64,000 nucleotides of DNA. It comes from Bacillota bacterium (GTDB lineage Bacteria > Bacillota > Sulfobacillia > JAJZIM01). The position numbers were made by a program, and so were the translations under genes. This document shows positions 39,042-48,736 of the stretch, piece by piece. The stretch lies in assembly GCA_021810565.1 (NCBI GenBank), contig JAJZIM010000006.1, positions 1-64,000 on the forward strand. The letters are read 5' to 3'. The notes under the pieces are model-generated. The model was not told the DNA's origin, did not search any database, and worked only from the letters and a program-made list of their open reading frames with translations. Each line of letters starts with the position of its first letter. The first letter of the stretch is position 1.

Positions 39042-39620
39042 TTGCCAGATATCCCCGCCAGAATCGCCCGGCTCATCCGACAAAACCCCACCATCACCGC
39101 GCGCCAACTGGCCGACGCCCTCGGCTACTCCGAGGTCAAATCCGTGTATTATTGGCTGAGCAAGGCCAAGTTCACCCGCCTGCAGGACTTCCGCTCCGAG
39201 GTCTTGCGCGGCAATTTCCCGCCCTACCCCTCCGCCGAGTTCCCCGCCCCCCTGGCGGGGGAGCCTGCCGAGCCGCCCCTGCCCCTGATGGAAGGCTTCG
39301 CCCCCGACGGGACCCCCGTGCCCGCCGGCGACTGGGCCTCCCGGGCGGCAGGGATCCCCGCGGGCAGTTTCGCCTGGCGGGTGCCGGGCGACGAGTATCT
39401 CCCCCATTGCCGCTCGGGCGACCTCCTGCTGGTGGATCCCGCCGCCGGCCCCACCCCGGGACGGCTGCTGCTGGGGCTGCGGGGCGCCGTTCGATTGTAC
39501 CGCTGCTACCGGCGCGGCGGCGAACCCCTGCTGGTACCGCTGGACGGCAGCGAGACCGTGCCCGCCGAGGGCCAGGTCCGTCCCTTGGGCGTGGTGCGCG
39601 GTCTCTTGCGCTCCCTGTGA
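39042..39620 (+). CDS. HTH + S24/LexA-like regulator
   Basis: ITARQLADALGYSEVKSVYYWLSKAKF N-term; WRVPGDEYLPHCRSGDLLLVDPAAGPTPG S24-like C-term; TTG start. Confidence 0.7.
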   Translation: MPDIPARIARLIRQNPTITARQLADALGYSEVKSVYYWLSKAKFTRLQDFRSEVLRGNFPPYPSAEFPAPLAGEPAEPPLPLMEGFAPDGTPVPAGDWASRAAGIPAGSFAWRVPGDEYLPHCRSGDLLLVDPAAGPTPGRLLLGLRGAVRLYRCYRRGGEPLLVPLDGSETVPAEGQVRPLGVVRGLLRSL

Positions 39621-39626
39621 TCCTAC

Positions 39627-40280
39627 CTACTTGATCCGCTTCAGGGCCTGGCGCGCCGCCGCCTGCTCCGCCTCCTTCTTGCTGTGGCCCGAGCCGCGCC
39701 CCATCACCTTGCCGTTGAACTTCACCGCCACCGCGAAGACCTTGCGGTGCTCGGGGCCCGACTCCTTCTCCACATGGTAGGCCAGGCGCCCCGAGCGGCG
39801 CTGCACCGTCTCCTGCAGCAAGGTCTTGTAGTCCTCCACCCCGTCGCCCCGGTCCATGGCCGTCAGGAAGGGCGCCAACTGCTCCAGGAGGAAATCCCGG
39901 GCATCCTCCAGCCCGTGATCCAGATACAGGCCGCCCAGCACCGCCTCGAAGGCGTCGGCCAGCAAGGAGTCGCGCTCCCGCCCCCCGGAGATCTCCTCGC
40001 TCTTTCCCAGGAGCAGGTGCCGACCCAGGTCCACCCCGTGGGCCATCTTGGCCAGGGCGGCCTCGCAGACCAGGGTGGAGCGCCGCCGGGTGAGTTCCCC
40101 CTCGGGCAGATCCGGATAGCGCAGGAACAGCTCCTCGCTGACCACCAGGCCCAGCACGGTGTCCCCCAAGAACTCCAGGCGCTCGTTGCTGCGCAGGTTC
40201 TTATGCTCGTTGGCGTAGGAGGAGTGGGTGACCGCCTCCCGCAGGTAGCCCCGCCGGAAGTCCACCCGTCCCCTAGGCAT
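39627..40280 (-). CDS. rnc: ribonuclease III
   Basis: NERLEFLGDTVLGLVVSE; C-terminal dsRBD. Confidence 0.97.
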   Translation of the reverse strand: MPRGRVDFRRGYLREAVTHSSYANEHKNLRSNERLEFLGDTVLGLVVSEELFLRYPDLPEGELTRRRSTLVCEAALAKMAHGVDLGRHLLLGKSEEISGGRERDSLLADAFEAVLGGLYLDHGLEDARDFLLEQLAPFLTAMDRGDGVEDYKTLLQETVQRRSGRLAYHVEKESGPEHRKVFAVAVKFNGKVMGRGSGHSKKEAEQAAARQALKRIK

Positions 40281-41511
40281 GTCGGCGCACCACCAAGGTG
40301 GCGTTGTGCCCGCCGAAGCCGAAGGCGTTGGACAGGGCGGAGCGCACCTCCATGCGCCGGAAGCGGTGCGCCACGTAGTCCAGATCGCACTCCGGATCCG
40401 GCTCGTCCAGGTTGATGGTGGGCGGCACCTCCCCGCGCTGCACCGCCAGGGCGCAGATGGCCAGCTCCAAGGCTCCCGCCGCGCCCAAAAGGTGGCCGGT
40501 CATGGACTTGGTGGAGCTCACCGCCAGGCGGCGGGCCGCCTCCCCGAACACCTCTTTGATGGCCAGGGTCTCCGCCACGTCCCCCTTGGGGGTGGAGGTG
40601 CCGTGGGCGTTCACGTAGTCCACCTCGTCGGGCCGCAGCCCCGCGTCGGCCAAGGCGCGCCGCATCGAGGCAGCCCCGCCCCGGCCGGTGGGATCCGGCT
40701 CCACCATGTGGTAGGCGTCGCAGCTCATCCCGTAGCCCACCAGTTCGGCGTAGATGCGCGCGCCCCGGGCCTGCGCGTGGTCCAAGGTCTCCAGGACCAG
40801 CACGGCCGCCCCCTCGCTCATCACGAAACCGTCCCGATGGAGGTCGAAGGGCCGGGAGGCCCGTTCCGGCGCGTCGTTGCGGGTGGACATGGCCTTCATG
40901 GCGCAAAAGCCGGCATAGGCCATGGGCACCAGCACCGCCTCGCTGCCTCCCGTCAGCATCACCTGCGCCTCGCCGCGCTGCAGCACCCGGAAGGCCTCCC
41001 CCACGGCGTGGGCCGAGGAGGCGCAGGCCGTCACCAGGGTGGTGTTGGGGCCGCGGGCTCCGAAGCGGATGGCCACCTGGCCCGCCCCCATGTTGGCGAT
41101 GATCATGGGGATGAAGAAGGGACTCACCCGGTCCGGGCCCCGGCTCAGGAAGGTCTCGTGCTGCTCGCAGAAGGTGCCGATGCCGCCGATGCCGGAGCCC
41201 AGGATGGCGCCCACCTGTTCCGGATCCTCGCCGGATAGCTCCATGCGCGCGTCGGCCAAGGCCTCGGTGGTGGCGGCCACCGCGAATTGAGCGAAGCGGT
41301 CCATCCGCCGGGCGTCCCGCCGCTCCAGGTAGCGCTGCGGGTCGAAATCCGGCACCTCTCCCCCGATCTGGGTGGAGAAAGGCGTCGGATCGAAGCCGGC
41401 GATGCGTCGGATGCCTGAGCGCCCCGCCAGCAAAGCATTCCAAAAGGTATCCAGATCCGACCCCAGGGAGGTGATCACCCCCATGCCGGTTATCACCACG
41501 CGATTGCCCAA
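40273..41511 (-). CDS. fabF: beta-ketoacyl-ACP synthase II
   Basis: RVVITGMGVITSLG; TACASSAHAVGEAFR; VNAHGTSTPKGD; TTG start. Confidence 0.97.
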   Translation of the reverse strand: MGNRVVITGMGVITSLGSDLDTFWNALLAGRSGIRRIAGFDPTPFSTQIGGEVPDFDPQRYLERRDARRMDRFAQFAVAATTEALADARMELSGEDPEQVGAILGSGIGGIGTFCEQHETFLSRGPDRVSPFFIPMIIANMGAGQVAIRFGARGPNTTLVTACASSAHAVGEAFRVLQRGEAQVMLTGGSEAVLVPMAYAGFCAMKAMSTRNDAPERASRPFDLHRDGFVMSEGAAVLVLETLDHAQARGARIYAELVGYGMSCDAYHMVEPDPTGRGGAASMRRALADAGLRPDEVDYVNAHGTSTPKGDVAETLAIKEVFGEAARRLAVSSTKSMTGHLLGAAGALELAICALAVQRGEVPPTINLDEPDPECDLDYVAHRFRRMEVRSALSNAFGFGGHNATLVVRRHA

Positions 41512-41587
41512 AATATCCCCCCTTGCCGGAAGAGTCCCGTGAGCGCGGGACTCCCCCCTTTGCGAAACGCGCCGCGAGGCAGGAGGG

Positions 41588-41842
41588 TTACGCCTCCTGG
41601 CCGCTCTTGCGGGCGCTGATGTAGCTGACCACGTCCTGCACCGTCCCGATCTTCTCCGCATCGGCGTCGGGAATGTCCAGGTCGAACTCTTCCTCGAAAG
41701 CCATGATCAGTTCCACGATATCCAAGGAGTCGGCCCCCAGGTCGTCGATGAAGGAGGCCTCCAGGGTCACCTCCTCCGGATTGACGCCCAACTGATCCAC
41801 GATGATCTTCTGCACCGCAGCCAGAACAGGCTCGTCGCTCAC
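41588..41842 (-). CDS. acpP: acyl carrier protein
   Basis: [35 protein letters not shown]. Confidence 0.98.
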   Translation of the reverse strand: MSDEPVLAAVQKIIVDQLGVNPEEVTLEASFIDDLGADSLDIVELIMAFEEEFDLDIPDADAEKIGTVQDVVSYISARKSGQEA

Positions 41843-41881
41843 CGGCTCACCTCCTTTGCGGATATGTCGCGGGCCGGTCGG

Positions 41882-42625
41882 CTACATGGCCAGACCTCCG
41901 TCCACCACCAGGGTCTGCCCGGTGATGTAGGATGCCGCCGGGGAGGCCAGAAAGACCACGGCGGCGGCCACCTCCTCGGGGGTGCCCTCCCGTCCCAGCG
42001 GGATGCGCTCCCGGTATTGGGCCAGGACCGCCTCGGGCAGGCCCGCCGTCATCCGCGTGTCGATGAACCCCGGCGCCACGGCGTTCACCGTGACCCCCCG
42101 GGAGGCGGCCTCCCGGGCCAGGGCCCGGGTGAAGCCCAGGATGCCGGCCTTTGCGGCGCAGTAATTGGCCTGCCCCGCGTTGCCGGTGAGCGCCACCACG
42201 GAGGACACGTTGATTATGCGCCCGTGGCGCCGGCGCAGCATCCCCCGCAGCACCACCCGGCTGCAATGAAAGGTCCCGCCCAGGTTGGTCTCCACCACCC
42301 TATGCCAGTCGTCCTCGCTCATGCGCACCAGGAGGGCGTCCGCCGTCACCCCGGCGTTGTTGACCAGGATATCCACCGGGCCCAGGTCGGCGGTCACCTG
42401 CTCCACCAGCCGCTCCACGGCCGGGGCGTCGGCCACATCGGCCTGGAAGGCCGCCGCCTCCCCCCCCGCGGCGCGGATGCGCTCCACCGTCTGGGCGGCT
42501 CCCTCGGCGCCGAACCGGTAGTGCACCGCCACTCGAGCCCCTTCCCGGGCCAGGGCCTGCGCCACCGCGCCGCCGATGCCGCCGGAGGCTCCCGTGACCA
42601 TGGCCACCTGTCGCTCGAGCATCAT
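41882..42625 (-). CDS. fabG: 3-oxoacyl-ACP reductase
   Basis: [39 protein letters not shown]. Confidence 0.96.
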   Translation of the reverse strand: MMLERQVAMVTGASGGIGGAVAQALAREGARVAVHYRFGAEGAAQTVERIRAAGGEAAAFQADVADAPAVERLVEQVTADLGPVDILVNNAGVTADALLVRMSEDDWHRVVETNLGGTFHCSRVVLRGMLRRRHGRIINVSSVVALTGNAGQANYCAAKAGILGFTRALAREAASRGVTVNAVAPGFIDTRMTAGLPEAVLAQYRERIPLGREGTPEEVAAAVVFLASPAASYITGQTLVVDGGLAM

Positions 42626-42626
42626 C

Positions 42627-43565
42627 TTAGCAAACCGTGCTCCAATAGGCAAGAACCTTGGCCAGGGACTGCCCGTCCTCCACATTCATCACCGTCGCCC
42701 CCCTGTCGATGCGCCGCACGAAGCCGCTCAGCACCCTCCCCGCCCCCACCTCCAGGAAAAGCTGCACCCCGTCGGCCAGCATGCGCCGCACCGACTCCTC
42801 CCAAAGCACCGGGCTTTTCACCTGGCGGGTCAGGATCTCCGGGATCTCCTCCGGGCTGGTCAGGTAGCCCGCGTGGACGTTGGAGACCACGGGCAGCGCC
42901 GGGCGGCGCCAGACCACCCGGGAAACCTCCCCGGACAGCTCCTGAGCGGCCTGGGCCATCAGGGAACTGTGGAAGGGACCGCTCACGCCCAGCGGCACCG
43001 CCCGCCGGGCCCCCGCCTCCTGGGCCAGGCGGCAGGCCAGCTCCACCGCCGGCCGGTGGCCCGCGAGAACCACCTGTCCCGGACAGTTGTAGTTCACCGC
43101 CTCCGCCACGCCCAGACCCCGGGCCTGCTCCAGCACCCGCTCCAGTTGGGCGCTCTCCAGGCCGATGACGGCGGCCATGGCCCCTGCCCCGTCGGGCACC
43201 GCCCGCTCCATGATCTCGCCCCGGCGGCGCACCAAGCGCAAGGCCTCCGGGAACGATACCGCCCCGGCCGCCACCAGGGCCGCATACTCGCCCACGGACA
43301 GGCCGGCCGCCACCGCGGCCCGCACCCCCTCCGCCGCCAGCGCGGCCCAGGCCGCGATGCTGACCGTGAGCAGCGCCGGCTGGGTCGTCGCCGTGGACGC
43401 CAACGCCTCCTCCGGTCCCTCGAAGCACAGCCGGGTGAGGGAAAAGCCGAGCTCCCGGTCGGCCGCCTCGAAGACCCGCCGGGCGGCCGGGTGGGCCTCG
43501 TACAGCTCCCGGCCCATGCCCACGTACTGGGCGCCCTGGCCGGGAAACAGCATCGCCGCGCGCAT
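42627..43565 (-). CDS. fabD: malonyl-CoA:ACP transacylase
   Basis: [35 protein letters not shown]. Confidence 0.97.
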   Translation of the reverse strand: MRAAMLFPGQGAQYVGMGRELYEAHPAARRVFEAADRELGFSLTRLCFEGPEEALASTATTQPALLTVSIAAWAALAAEGVRAAVAAGLSVGEYAALVAAGAVSFPEALRLVRRRGEIMERAVPDGAGAMAAVIGLESAQLERVLEQARGLGVAEAVNYNCPGQVVLAGHRPAVELACRLAQEAGARRAVPLGVSGPFHSSLMAQAAQELSGEVSRVVWRRPALPVVSNVHAGYLTSPEEIPEILTRQVKSPVLWEESVRRMLADGVQLFLEVGAGRVLSGFVRRIDRGATVMNVEDGQSLAKVLAYWSTVC

Positions 43566-43570
43566 CCCTC

Positions 43571-44566
43571 TCAGTCCTCCTTAGACCAGCGCACCACCGC
43601 GGCGCCCCAGGTCATGCCCGCGCCGAAAGCCACCAGGAGCAGGTGATCGCCCCGGTGCACCCGCCCCTCCTCCCGGGCCTCCTGCAGGGCCACGGGGATG
43701 GTGGCCATGGACATGTTGCCGTAGCGGTGCACATTCACCGCCACCCGCTCCATGGGAAACCCGAAGCGGCGGGCGGCCCCCTCGATGATTCGGATGTTGG
43801 CCTGGTGGGGCACGAACAGCTCCACATCCTCCTTGGGGATTCGGGCTTGATCCAAGGCCTGGTCGCAGGCCCGCTCCACCACCCGCACCGCAAACTTGTA
43901 CACCTCGGGGCCGTTCATCTGCAGGGTGTGCAGCCGCCGCTCCACCGTCTCATGGCTGGCCGGCAGGCGCGAGCCTCCCGCCGGCACCCGCAGGATGTCC
44001 GCCGCCCGCCCGTCGGATCCCAAGACGGTGGAGAGCACCCCGAAGCCCTCCTCCACTCGTCCCACCACCAAGGCCCCCGCCCCGTCGCCGAACAGCACGC
44101 AGGTGGAGCGGTCGCTCCAGTCGGTGATCCGGGAGAGAATCTCCGACCCGATGACCAGGACGTGCCGGTAGGTGCCGGTGGCGATGAACTGCCGGGCGAT
44201 GGAGAGCCCGTAGATGACGCTGGAGCAGGCCGCCTCCAGATCGAAGCAGGCCGCCCGGTAGGCGCCCAGCCCCCGCTGCACCAGGCAGGCCGTGGCCGGA
44301 AACAGCATATCCGGCGTGTCGGTTCCCACGATGATCAGGTCCAACTCCTCCGGCGCGAGCCGGGCGTCCCCCAGGGCGCGCCGGGCCGCCTGGAGGGCCA
44401 GGTCCGAGGTGGCCTCCTCCGGTGCAGCGATCCGCCGCTCCCGGATTCCCGAGCGGCTGACGATCCACTCGTCGTTGGTGTCCACCATCTCCTCCAGGTC
44501 GCGATTGGTCAGGACCTGCTCCGGCACGTAGCAGCCCACCCCCAGGATCCCCGCACTGTACATCAA
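43571..44566 (-). CDS. fabH: beta-ketoacyl-ACP synthase III
   Basis: GILGVGCYVPEQVLTNRDLE; FDLEAACSSVIYGL. Confidence 0.97.
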   Translation of the reverse strand: MMYSAGILGVGCYVPEQVLTNRDLEEMVDTNDEWIVSRSGIRERRIAAPEEATSDLALQAARRALGDARLAPEELDLIIVGTDTPDMLFPATACLVQRGLGAYRAACFDLEAACSSVIYGLSIARQFIATGTYRHVLVIGSEILSRITDWSDRSTCVLFGDGAGALVVGRVEEGFGVLSTVLGSDGRAADILRVPAGGSRLPASHETVERRLHTLQMNGPEVYKFAVRVVERACDQALDQARIPKEDVELFVPHQANIRIIEGAARRFGFPMERVAVNVHRYGNMSMATIPVALQEAREEGRVHRGDHLLLVAFGAGMTWGAAVVRWSKED

Positions 44567-45555
44567 CGCTCGCCCGCCGCCCCTTCCCGCTGGATGACCT
44601 CGGAACGGATCTGCTCCGCCACCTGGTTGACCACATAGTCGCGCGCCACCCGCACGCCGTTCCGGATGGCCAGGGCCCGCGAGCTACCGTGACACTTGAT
44701 CACCGGCCGCGCCAGGCCCAAAAGGGGCGCTCCCCCATACTCGGCGTAGTCCAGGCGGCGCTTCAATCCCACCAGCTCCGGGCGCAGCAGCGCCCCGCCC
44801 AGGACAGCGCGCGGCCCCCGGATCTCCCGGCGCATGAGGTGGAAGACGGCCTGCCCCACCCCCTCCATCAGCTTCAGGACCACGTTGCCCACGAAGCCGT
44901 CGCACACCACCACGTCGGCCCGCCCGTAGGGCAGGTCGCGCGCCTCCAGATTGCCCACGAAATTCAGGTGGGACGACGCCAAGAGCACATGGGCCGCCTT
45001 GCACATCTCGTTGCCCTTGTTGGGCTCGGTGCCCACGTTCAGGATCGCCACCCGCGGCTGCGCCACCCCCAGCACCCGCTCGACGTACAGGCTGCCCATG
45101 ATCCCGTACTGCAGCAGCTCCTGCGGACTCACGTCCACGTTGGCCCCCATGTCCAGGAGGAAGGTGCCCCAACCCTCGGCGGTGGGCAGCGTCGTGCCCA
45201 GGGCCGGGCGGCGCACCCCGGGGATGCCTCCCACCATGAGCACCCCGCCCGCCAGCATGGCCCCCGTGCTGCCGGCGGAGACCAGGGCGTCCACCCGGCC
45301 CTCCTTCAAGAGGCGCAGCCCCACCGCCAACGAGGAGCGACGCTTGCGCCGGATGGCCTGGGCGGGGGGCTCCTCGGGGGCAATGACCTCGGGGGCGTCC
45401 ACCACCTCCGCCGCGTCGCCGGCCTCCCGGCGCACCAGCTCGGCATTCCCCACCAACACCACGTCCACCTGCCAGGCCCGGGCACCCTCCAGGGCTCCCC
45501 GCACCACCTCGGCCGGGGCATAGTCGCCCCCCATGGCGTCAACCGCTATCTTCAT
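44563..45555 (-). CDS. plsX: phosphate acyltransferase PlsX
   Basis: MKIAVDAMGGDYAPAEVVRGALE. Confidence 0.97.
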   Translation of the reverse strand: MKIAVDAMGGDYAPAEVVRGALEGARAWQVDVVLVGNAELVRREAGDAAEVVDAPEVIAPEEPPAQAIRRKRRSSLAVGLRLLKEGRVDALVSAGSTGAMLAGGVLMVGGIPGVRRPALGTTLPTAEGWGTFLLDMGANVDVSPQELLQYGIMGSLYVERVLGVAQPRVAILNVGTEPNKGNEMCKAAHVLLASSHLNFVGNLEARDLPYGRADVVVCDGFVGNVVLKLMEGVGQAVFHLMRREIRGPRAVLGGALLRPELVGLKRRLDYAEYGGAPLLGLARPVIKCHGSSRALAIRNGVRVARDYVVNQVAEQIRSEVIQREGAAGER

Positions 45556-46153
45556 TGACCAACGTGACCTCCGTATTCCCCGGCTTGCTGTCCTCCAGGG
45601 CCGCCACCAGGAACTTGCCCCGGAAGACCTCCTCCTGCCGCGCCGTCGTGGTTACCAGGACCACATGCTTTTGCTGCTTGGAGCGCAGCACCACCGCCTT
45701 GGAGACCAGCCGCTCCCCCACCCGCACCGGCCGGCGGAACTTCACCCGGGCCAACCCGGTCAGCACCCAGGGGGCGTCGATCACGGCCAGGGCCAGGGAG
45801 TCGGCCTGGGCGAAGATGTACTGGCTGCGCACCAAGAGGCTGCGCTCGAAGCCCATCTGCGGATCGGTGTCCAGGACCGACACCGCCCGGCGCCCCAGCT
45901 CCAGGTCCACCAGCTCCCCCACCACCTCGCGGGTCCCCATGCTGCGCAGGCTCTGGCCCAGGGCCCGGCGCGCCACCATCCGGGTGCGCTCCCGCAACTC
46001 GGGGATGCCCAAGGCCATACGGTCCAGGCGCACCGTCTGCACGCTGACCCCCAGGTCCCGGGACAGCTCCTGATCGGTGCGGAAGGGGTCCCGCTCCAGG
46101 CATTCCAGCAGCCGCTGCCTGCGCTCCTCCCGCCGGCCCTGCGCCACCTCCAC
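45539..46153 (-). CDS. fapR: fatty acid/phospholipid biosynthesis repressor FapR
   Basis: HTH N-term RDLGVSVQTVRLDRMALGIPELRERTR plus hotdog effector domain; first gene of plsX-fab operon. Confidence 0.94.
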   Translation of the reverse strand: MEVAQGRREERRQRLLECLERDPFRTDQELSRDLGVSVQTVRLDRMALGIPELRERTRMVARRALGQSLRSMGTREVVGELVDLELGRRAVSVLDTDPQMGFERSLLVRSQYIFAQADSLALAVIDAPWVLTGLARVKFRRPVRVGERLVSKAVVLRSKQQKHVVLVTTTARQEEVFRGKFLVAALEDSKPGNTEVTLVNEDSG

Positions 46154-46176
46154 ACCCCCAGCATGTCAGCAGCTAT

Positions 46177-46196
46177 TAATACTTGCTGGTATTATA
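46177..46196 (-). promoter_or_regulatory. fapR promoter with FapR-box-like palindrome
   Basis: TAATAC-TTGCTG-GTATTA palindrome overlapping minus-strand -10 TATAAT (46191-46196). Confidence 0.65.
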
Positions 46197-46228
46197 TCCC
46201 CACCTCGCCCGGAAGGCAATAGGTGGGC

Positions 46229-46253
46229 AAAAAAAAAGAGGCTCGCGCCTCTC
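46229..46253 (-). terminator. rho-independent terminator after rpmF
   Basis: Minus strand AGAGGC-GCGA-GCCTCT then T-run of 8-9. Confidence 0.88.
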
Positions 46254-46256
46254 GGC

Positions 46257-46439
46257 CTACTTGGCCTCCAGTTTGATGACCTCGCGGCCCGCATAGTGGC
46301 CGCAGGTGGGGCAGACCTGATGGGGCACCATCCACTCCCGGCAGCGGGGACAATGCACCAGGGTGGGCGCGGTGAGCTTCCAATTGGCCCGCCGCTTGTC
46401 CCGCCGGGACTTGGACAGTTTGCGCTTGGGAACCGCCAT
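46257..46439 (-). CDS. rpmF: 50S ribosomal protein L32
   Basis: MAVPKRKLSKSRRDKRRANWKL...CPRCREWMVPHQVCPTCGHYAGREVI. Confidence 0.98.
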   Translation of the reverse strand: MAVPKRKLSKSRRDKRRANWKLTAPTLVHCPRCREWMVPHQVCPTCGHYAGREVIKLEAK

Positions 46440-46484
46440 GGATTGTTCACTCCTTATGCTCGGAAAAGGCGCATCGGCAACCGC

Positions 46485-46916
46485 CTAGGCGGAGCAGCCG
46501 CAGGGTCCCTGGTTGAGGTTGTGGCCGCAGCTCGGGCAAAGGCCCCGGCAGTCCTCCCGGCACACCGCTCGCATGGGCAGGGCCAGCTCCAGGGCTTGGC
46601 GCACCGCCTCGCCCAGGTCCAGCACCTCACCGGCGTAGCCGAAGGCGTCCTCGTCGGGGTGCTCGGAGAACTCCTCGTCCAGGCGCACCGCCAGGGGATA
46701 CTCGAAGGTCTCCAGGCAGCGGCTGCAGGTCAGGCGCGGCACGGTCGTCACCTGCCCCTCCACGGCGATGGCCTCCCCCAGGTTGGTCAGCCGGACCGCC
46801 GCCTCGCAGGGCACCGGCGCGCCATCCTCCGGGGCGAAGGTCCCCTGCACCCGCACCGACAGTCTGCGTCCCACTTCCCGCTTCAACTCGGCAATGTTGA
46901 TCCGCAATGTGCTCAC
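46485..46916 (-). CDS. YceD family (DUF177) protein
   Basis: upstream of rpmF; LTCSRCLETFEYPLAVRLDEEF; CREDCRGLCPSCGHNLNQGPCGC. Confidence 0.93.
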   Translation of the reverse strand: MSTLRINIAELKREVGRRLSVRVQGTFAPEDGAPVPCEAAVRLTNLGEAIAVEGQVTTVPRLTCSRCLETFEYPLAVRLDEEFSEHPDEDAFGYAGEVLDLGEAVRQALELALPMRAVCREDCRGLCPSCGHNLNQGPCGCSA

Positions 46917-46971
46917 CTCGGCCCACAGCCACCGCCATTATATGGGCCGCGCCGCCCCTTGTCAACGCCGT

Positions 46972-47307
46972 TCAGCCTTGCTCCTTGCCCAGGACGGTCT
47001 CGATGCGGTGGGCGATGTCCTGACTCTCCTGGATCACCTGCTTCAGCTTTTTAAGGTTGGTCTCCAGTTCCTGCGCCAGCTCGAATTGGGCCTGGGCCAT
47101 CAGCTGCGTCGGCCCCTGGGCGCCGCCGGTGAACATGTGCTGCAGGAAATTCTGGGCCCCGGCCAGGGCGGCGGGAGTTGGGGGGTGGGGTGGCGGCTTC
47201 GCCGGCGCCTGGGCCGGCTGAGCGCCGAAATAGTTCCGGAGTTCCTGGGCCACGATGTCGCGGATCTGGGTCTCCAGCTTTTTGCCGTAGACCAAGGAAA
47301 AGGCCAC
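46972..47307 (-). CDS. hypothetical protein, C-terminal coiled coil
   Basis: 111-aa ORF MAFSLVYGKKLETQIRDIVAQELRNYFG... Confidence 0.55.
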   Translation of the reverse strand: MAFSLVYGKKLETQIRDIVAQELRNYFGAQPAQAPAKPPPHPPTPAALAGAQNFLQHMFTGGAQGPTQLMAQAQFELAQELETNLKKLKQVIQESQDIAHRIETVLGKEQG

Positions 47308-47794
47308 CTCCTCGTGGAGCTATTCTCCCCGGGAGGAAACCGGATTATATCCGACGCCGGCAGTGTCCACCGCGACGGGCCGTCTCTCCGCGGGTCCCGA
47401 CCCCGCCGGGACCGGAGGGACGCCTTGACCTCACCCGTTCCGGCGGGCGAAAGAGGCTGGCAATGGTTCCAACTAATCTCACTGAAGGGGCATGGCTGAA
47501 ACCTTTATGAACTTCTATCGGAACGCGTCTCCCGCGCCGGATTTCTTGAGGCCCGGCTCCTCGCGGGCGACTGCGGCAAGGCGGGGTGCGCTTGGCGACC
47601 GCGCCGGAGAACGCCGCGGCGGCCTTGGGGAGGCCGAAGCCATGCCTGCCCGGCTTCCCTGGGAGGTGGCCGCCTTGGTCAGGGGCTTGGAGAAGGCAAC
47701 TGCAGCCCCTCGGCAAAGGAGCCACCTTGGATTTGGAACCTGGTCATGGGACGGTTAGCCAACGATACCCGCATCGGCGTCACCAAGCCGAGTC

Positions 47795-47836
47795 TTGACC
47801 GGTCAGCGCGGAATATATATAATAGGGTATATATTC
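47795..47836 (+). promoter_or_regulatory. vapBC promoter and palindromic operator
   Basis: TTGACC-17 bp-TATAAT; perfect inverted repeat GAATATATA-8 nt-TATATATTC (47811-47836) covering the -10. Confidence 0.85.
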
Positions 47837-47856
47837 GGCGGAGGAGGCGCACCAGG

Positions 47857-48090
47857 ATGCGACGGGCGAAGCTTTTCCGTAACGGCTCCAGTCAAGCGGT
47901 CAGGTTGCCGAAGGAATTTCGGTTTCCCGGAGACGAGGTGTTGATCAAGCAGGAAGGCAAAGCGGTGGTCCTGTTGCCGCAAGAGGATTACTGGGACAGC
48001 TTTCTCCAGAGCTTGGATCGGTTCACCTCAGACTTCATGGAGGACCGCAGCCAACCTCTCGAAGCCGAGAGAAGGAATCCTTTTGCGTGA
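47857..48090 (+). CDS. vapB: VapB/AbrB-type antitoxin
   Basis: MRRAKLFRNGSSQAVRLPKEFRFPGDEVLIKQEGKAVVLLP. Confidence 0.93.
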   Translation: MRRAKLFRNGSSQAVRLPKEFRFPGDEVLIKQEGKAVVLLPQEDYWDSFLQSLDRFTSDFMEDRSQPLEAERRNPFA

Positions 48091-48502
48091 TGTGCAGTAT
48101 TTATTGGATACCGATATCTGCATTCAAATGATCCGCCGACGGCCTGCGGTCTTGCTCCGCCGCGTCAGGGACGCGCAGCCGGGTTCCCTGGCCCTTTCGA
48201 TCATCACGGTGGCGGAATTGTGGTATGGGGCGCAAAAAAGCAGCCAGCCGGACCAAAACCGCAGCGCACTGAAGATGTTCTTGCGCCCTTTCAGCATCCT
48301 CCCCTTTGGCGAAGAGGCTGCCCAATACTATGGTCGGGTTCGTGCGGATTTGGAGGCAAGCGGGATTCCCATCGGTCCCATGGACACCCTCATCGCTTCC
48401 CAGGCCCTCCAACAAAGGGCAACCCTCATAACCCACAACGCCCGGGAATTCTCCCGGGTCGAGGGACTGCTTATGGAGGACTGGCTGGCGGCACCAGGTT
48501 GA
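48083..48502 (+). CDS. vapC: VapC PIN-domain toxin
   Basis: YLLDTDICIQMIRRRP...LSIITVAELWYGA...GPMDTLIASQALQQRATLITHNAREFSRVEGL. Confidence 0.95.
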   Translation: MRDVQYLLDTDICIQMIRRRPAVLLRRVRDAQPGSLALSIITVAELWYGAQKSSQPDQNRSALKMFLRPFSILPFGEEAAQYYGRVRADLEASGIPIGPMDTLIASQALQQRATLITHNAREFSRVEGLLMEDWLAAPG

Positions 48503-48736
48503 GCGGCTCGGAAGTTTCATCCATGCCCCTGGCGGGTTGGCATGGAACCGGAGGCCGCTGTCGGCAGGCTCCCGATTCCGGCTCGGTCGAAGGCGGCGCT
48601 CCCGGTGAGACCGGTGCTGGTTGTCGGGTTGGCGATGAGGCCTACCACCCCGACGCCACGATATTACACCCGCCTCAATTGGTTGAACCTCTGCACCTTG
48701 CTGGTTAACGGCTCTCAAGCTCCGAGGCCGTGAGCC

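Noticed and set aside
48101-48718. 205-aa minus-strand ORF antisense to vapC
   Set aside because: Overlaps a well-supported PIN-domain toxin and has no recognisable features
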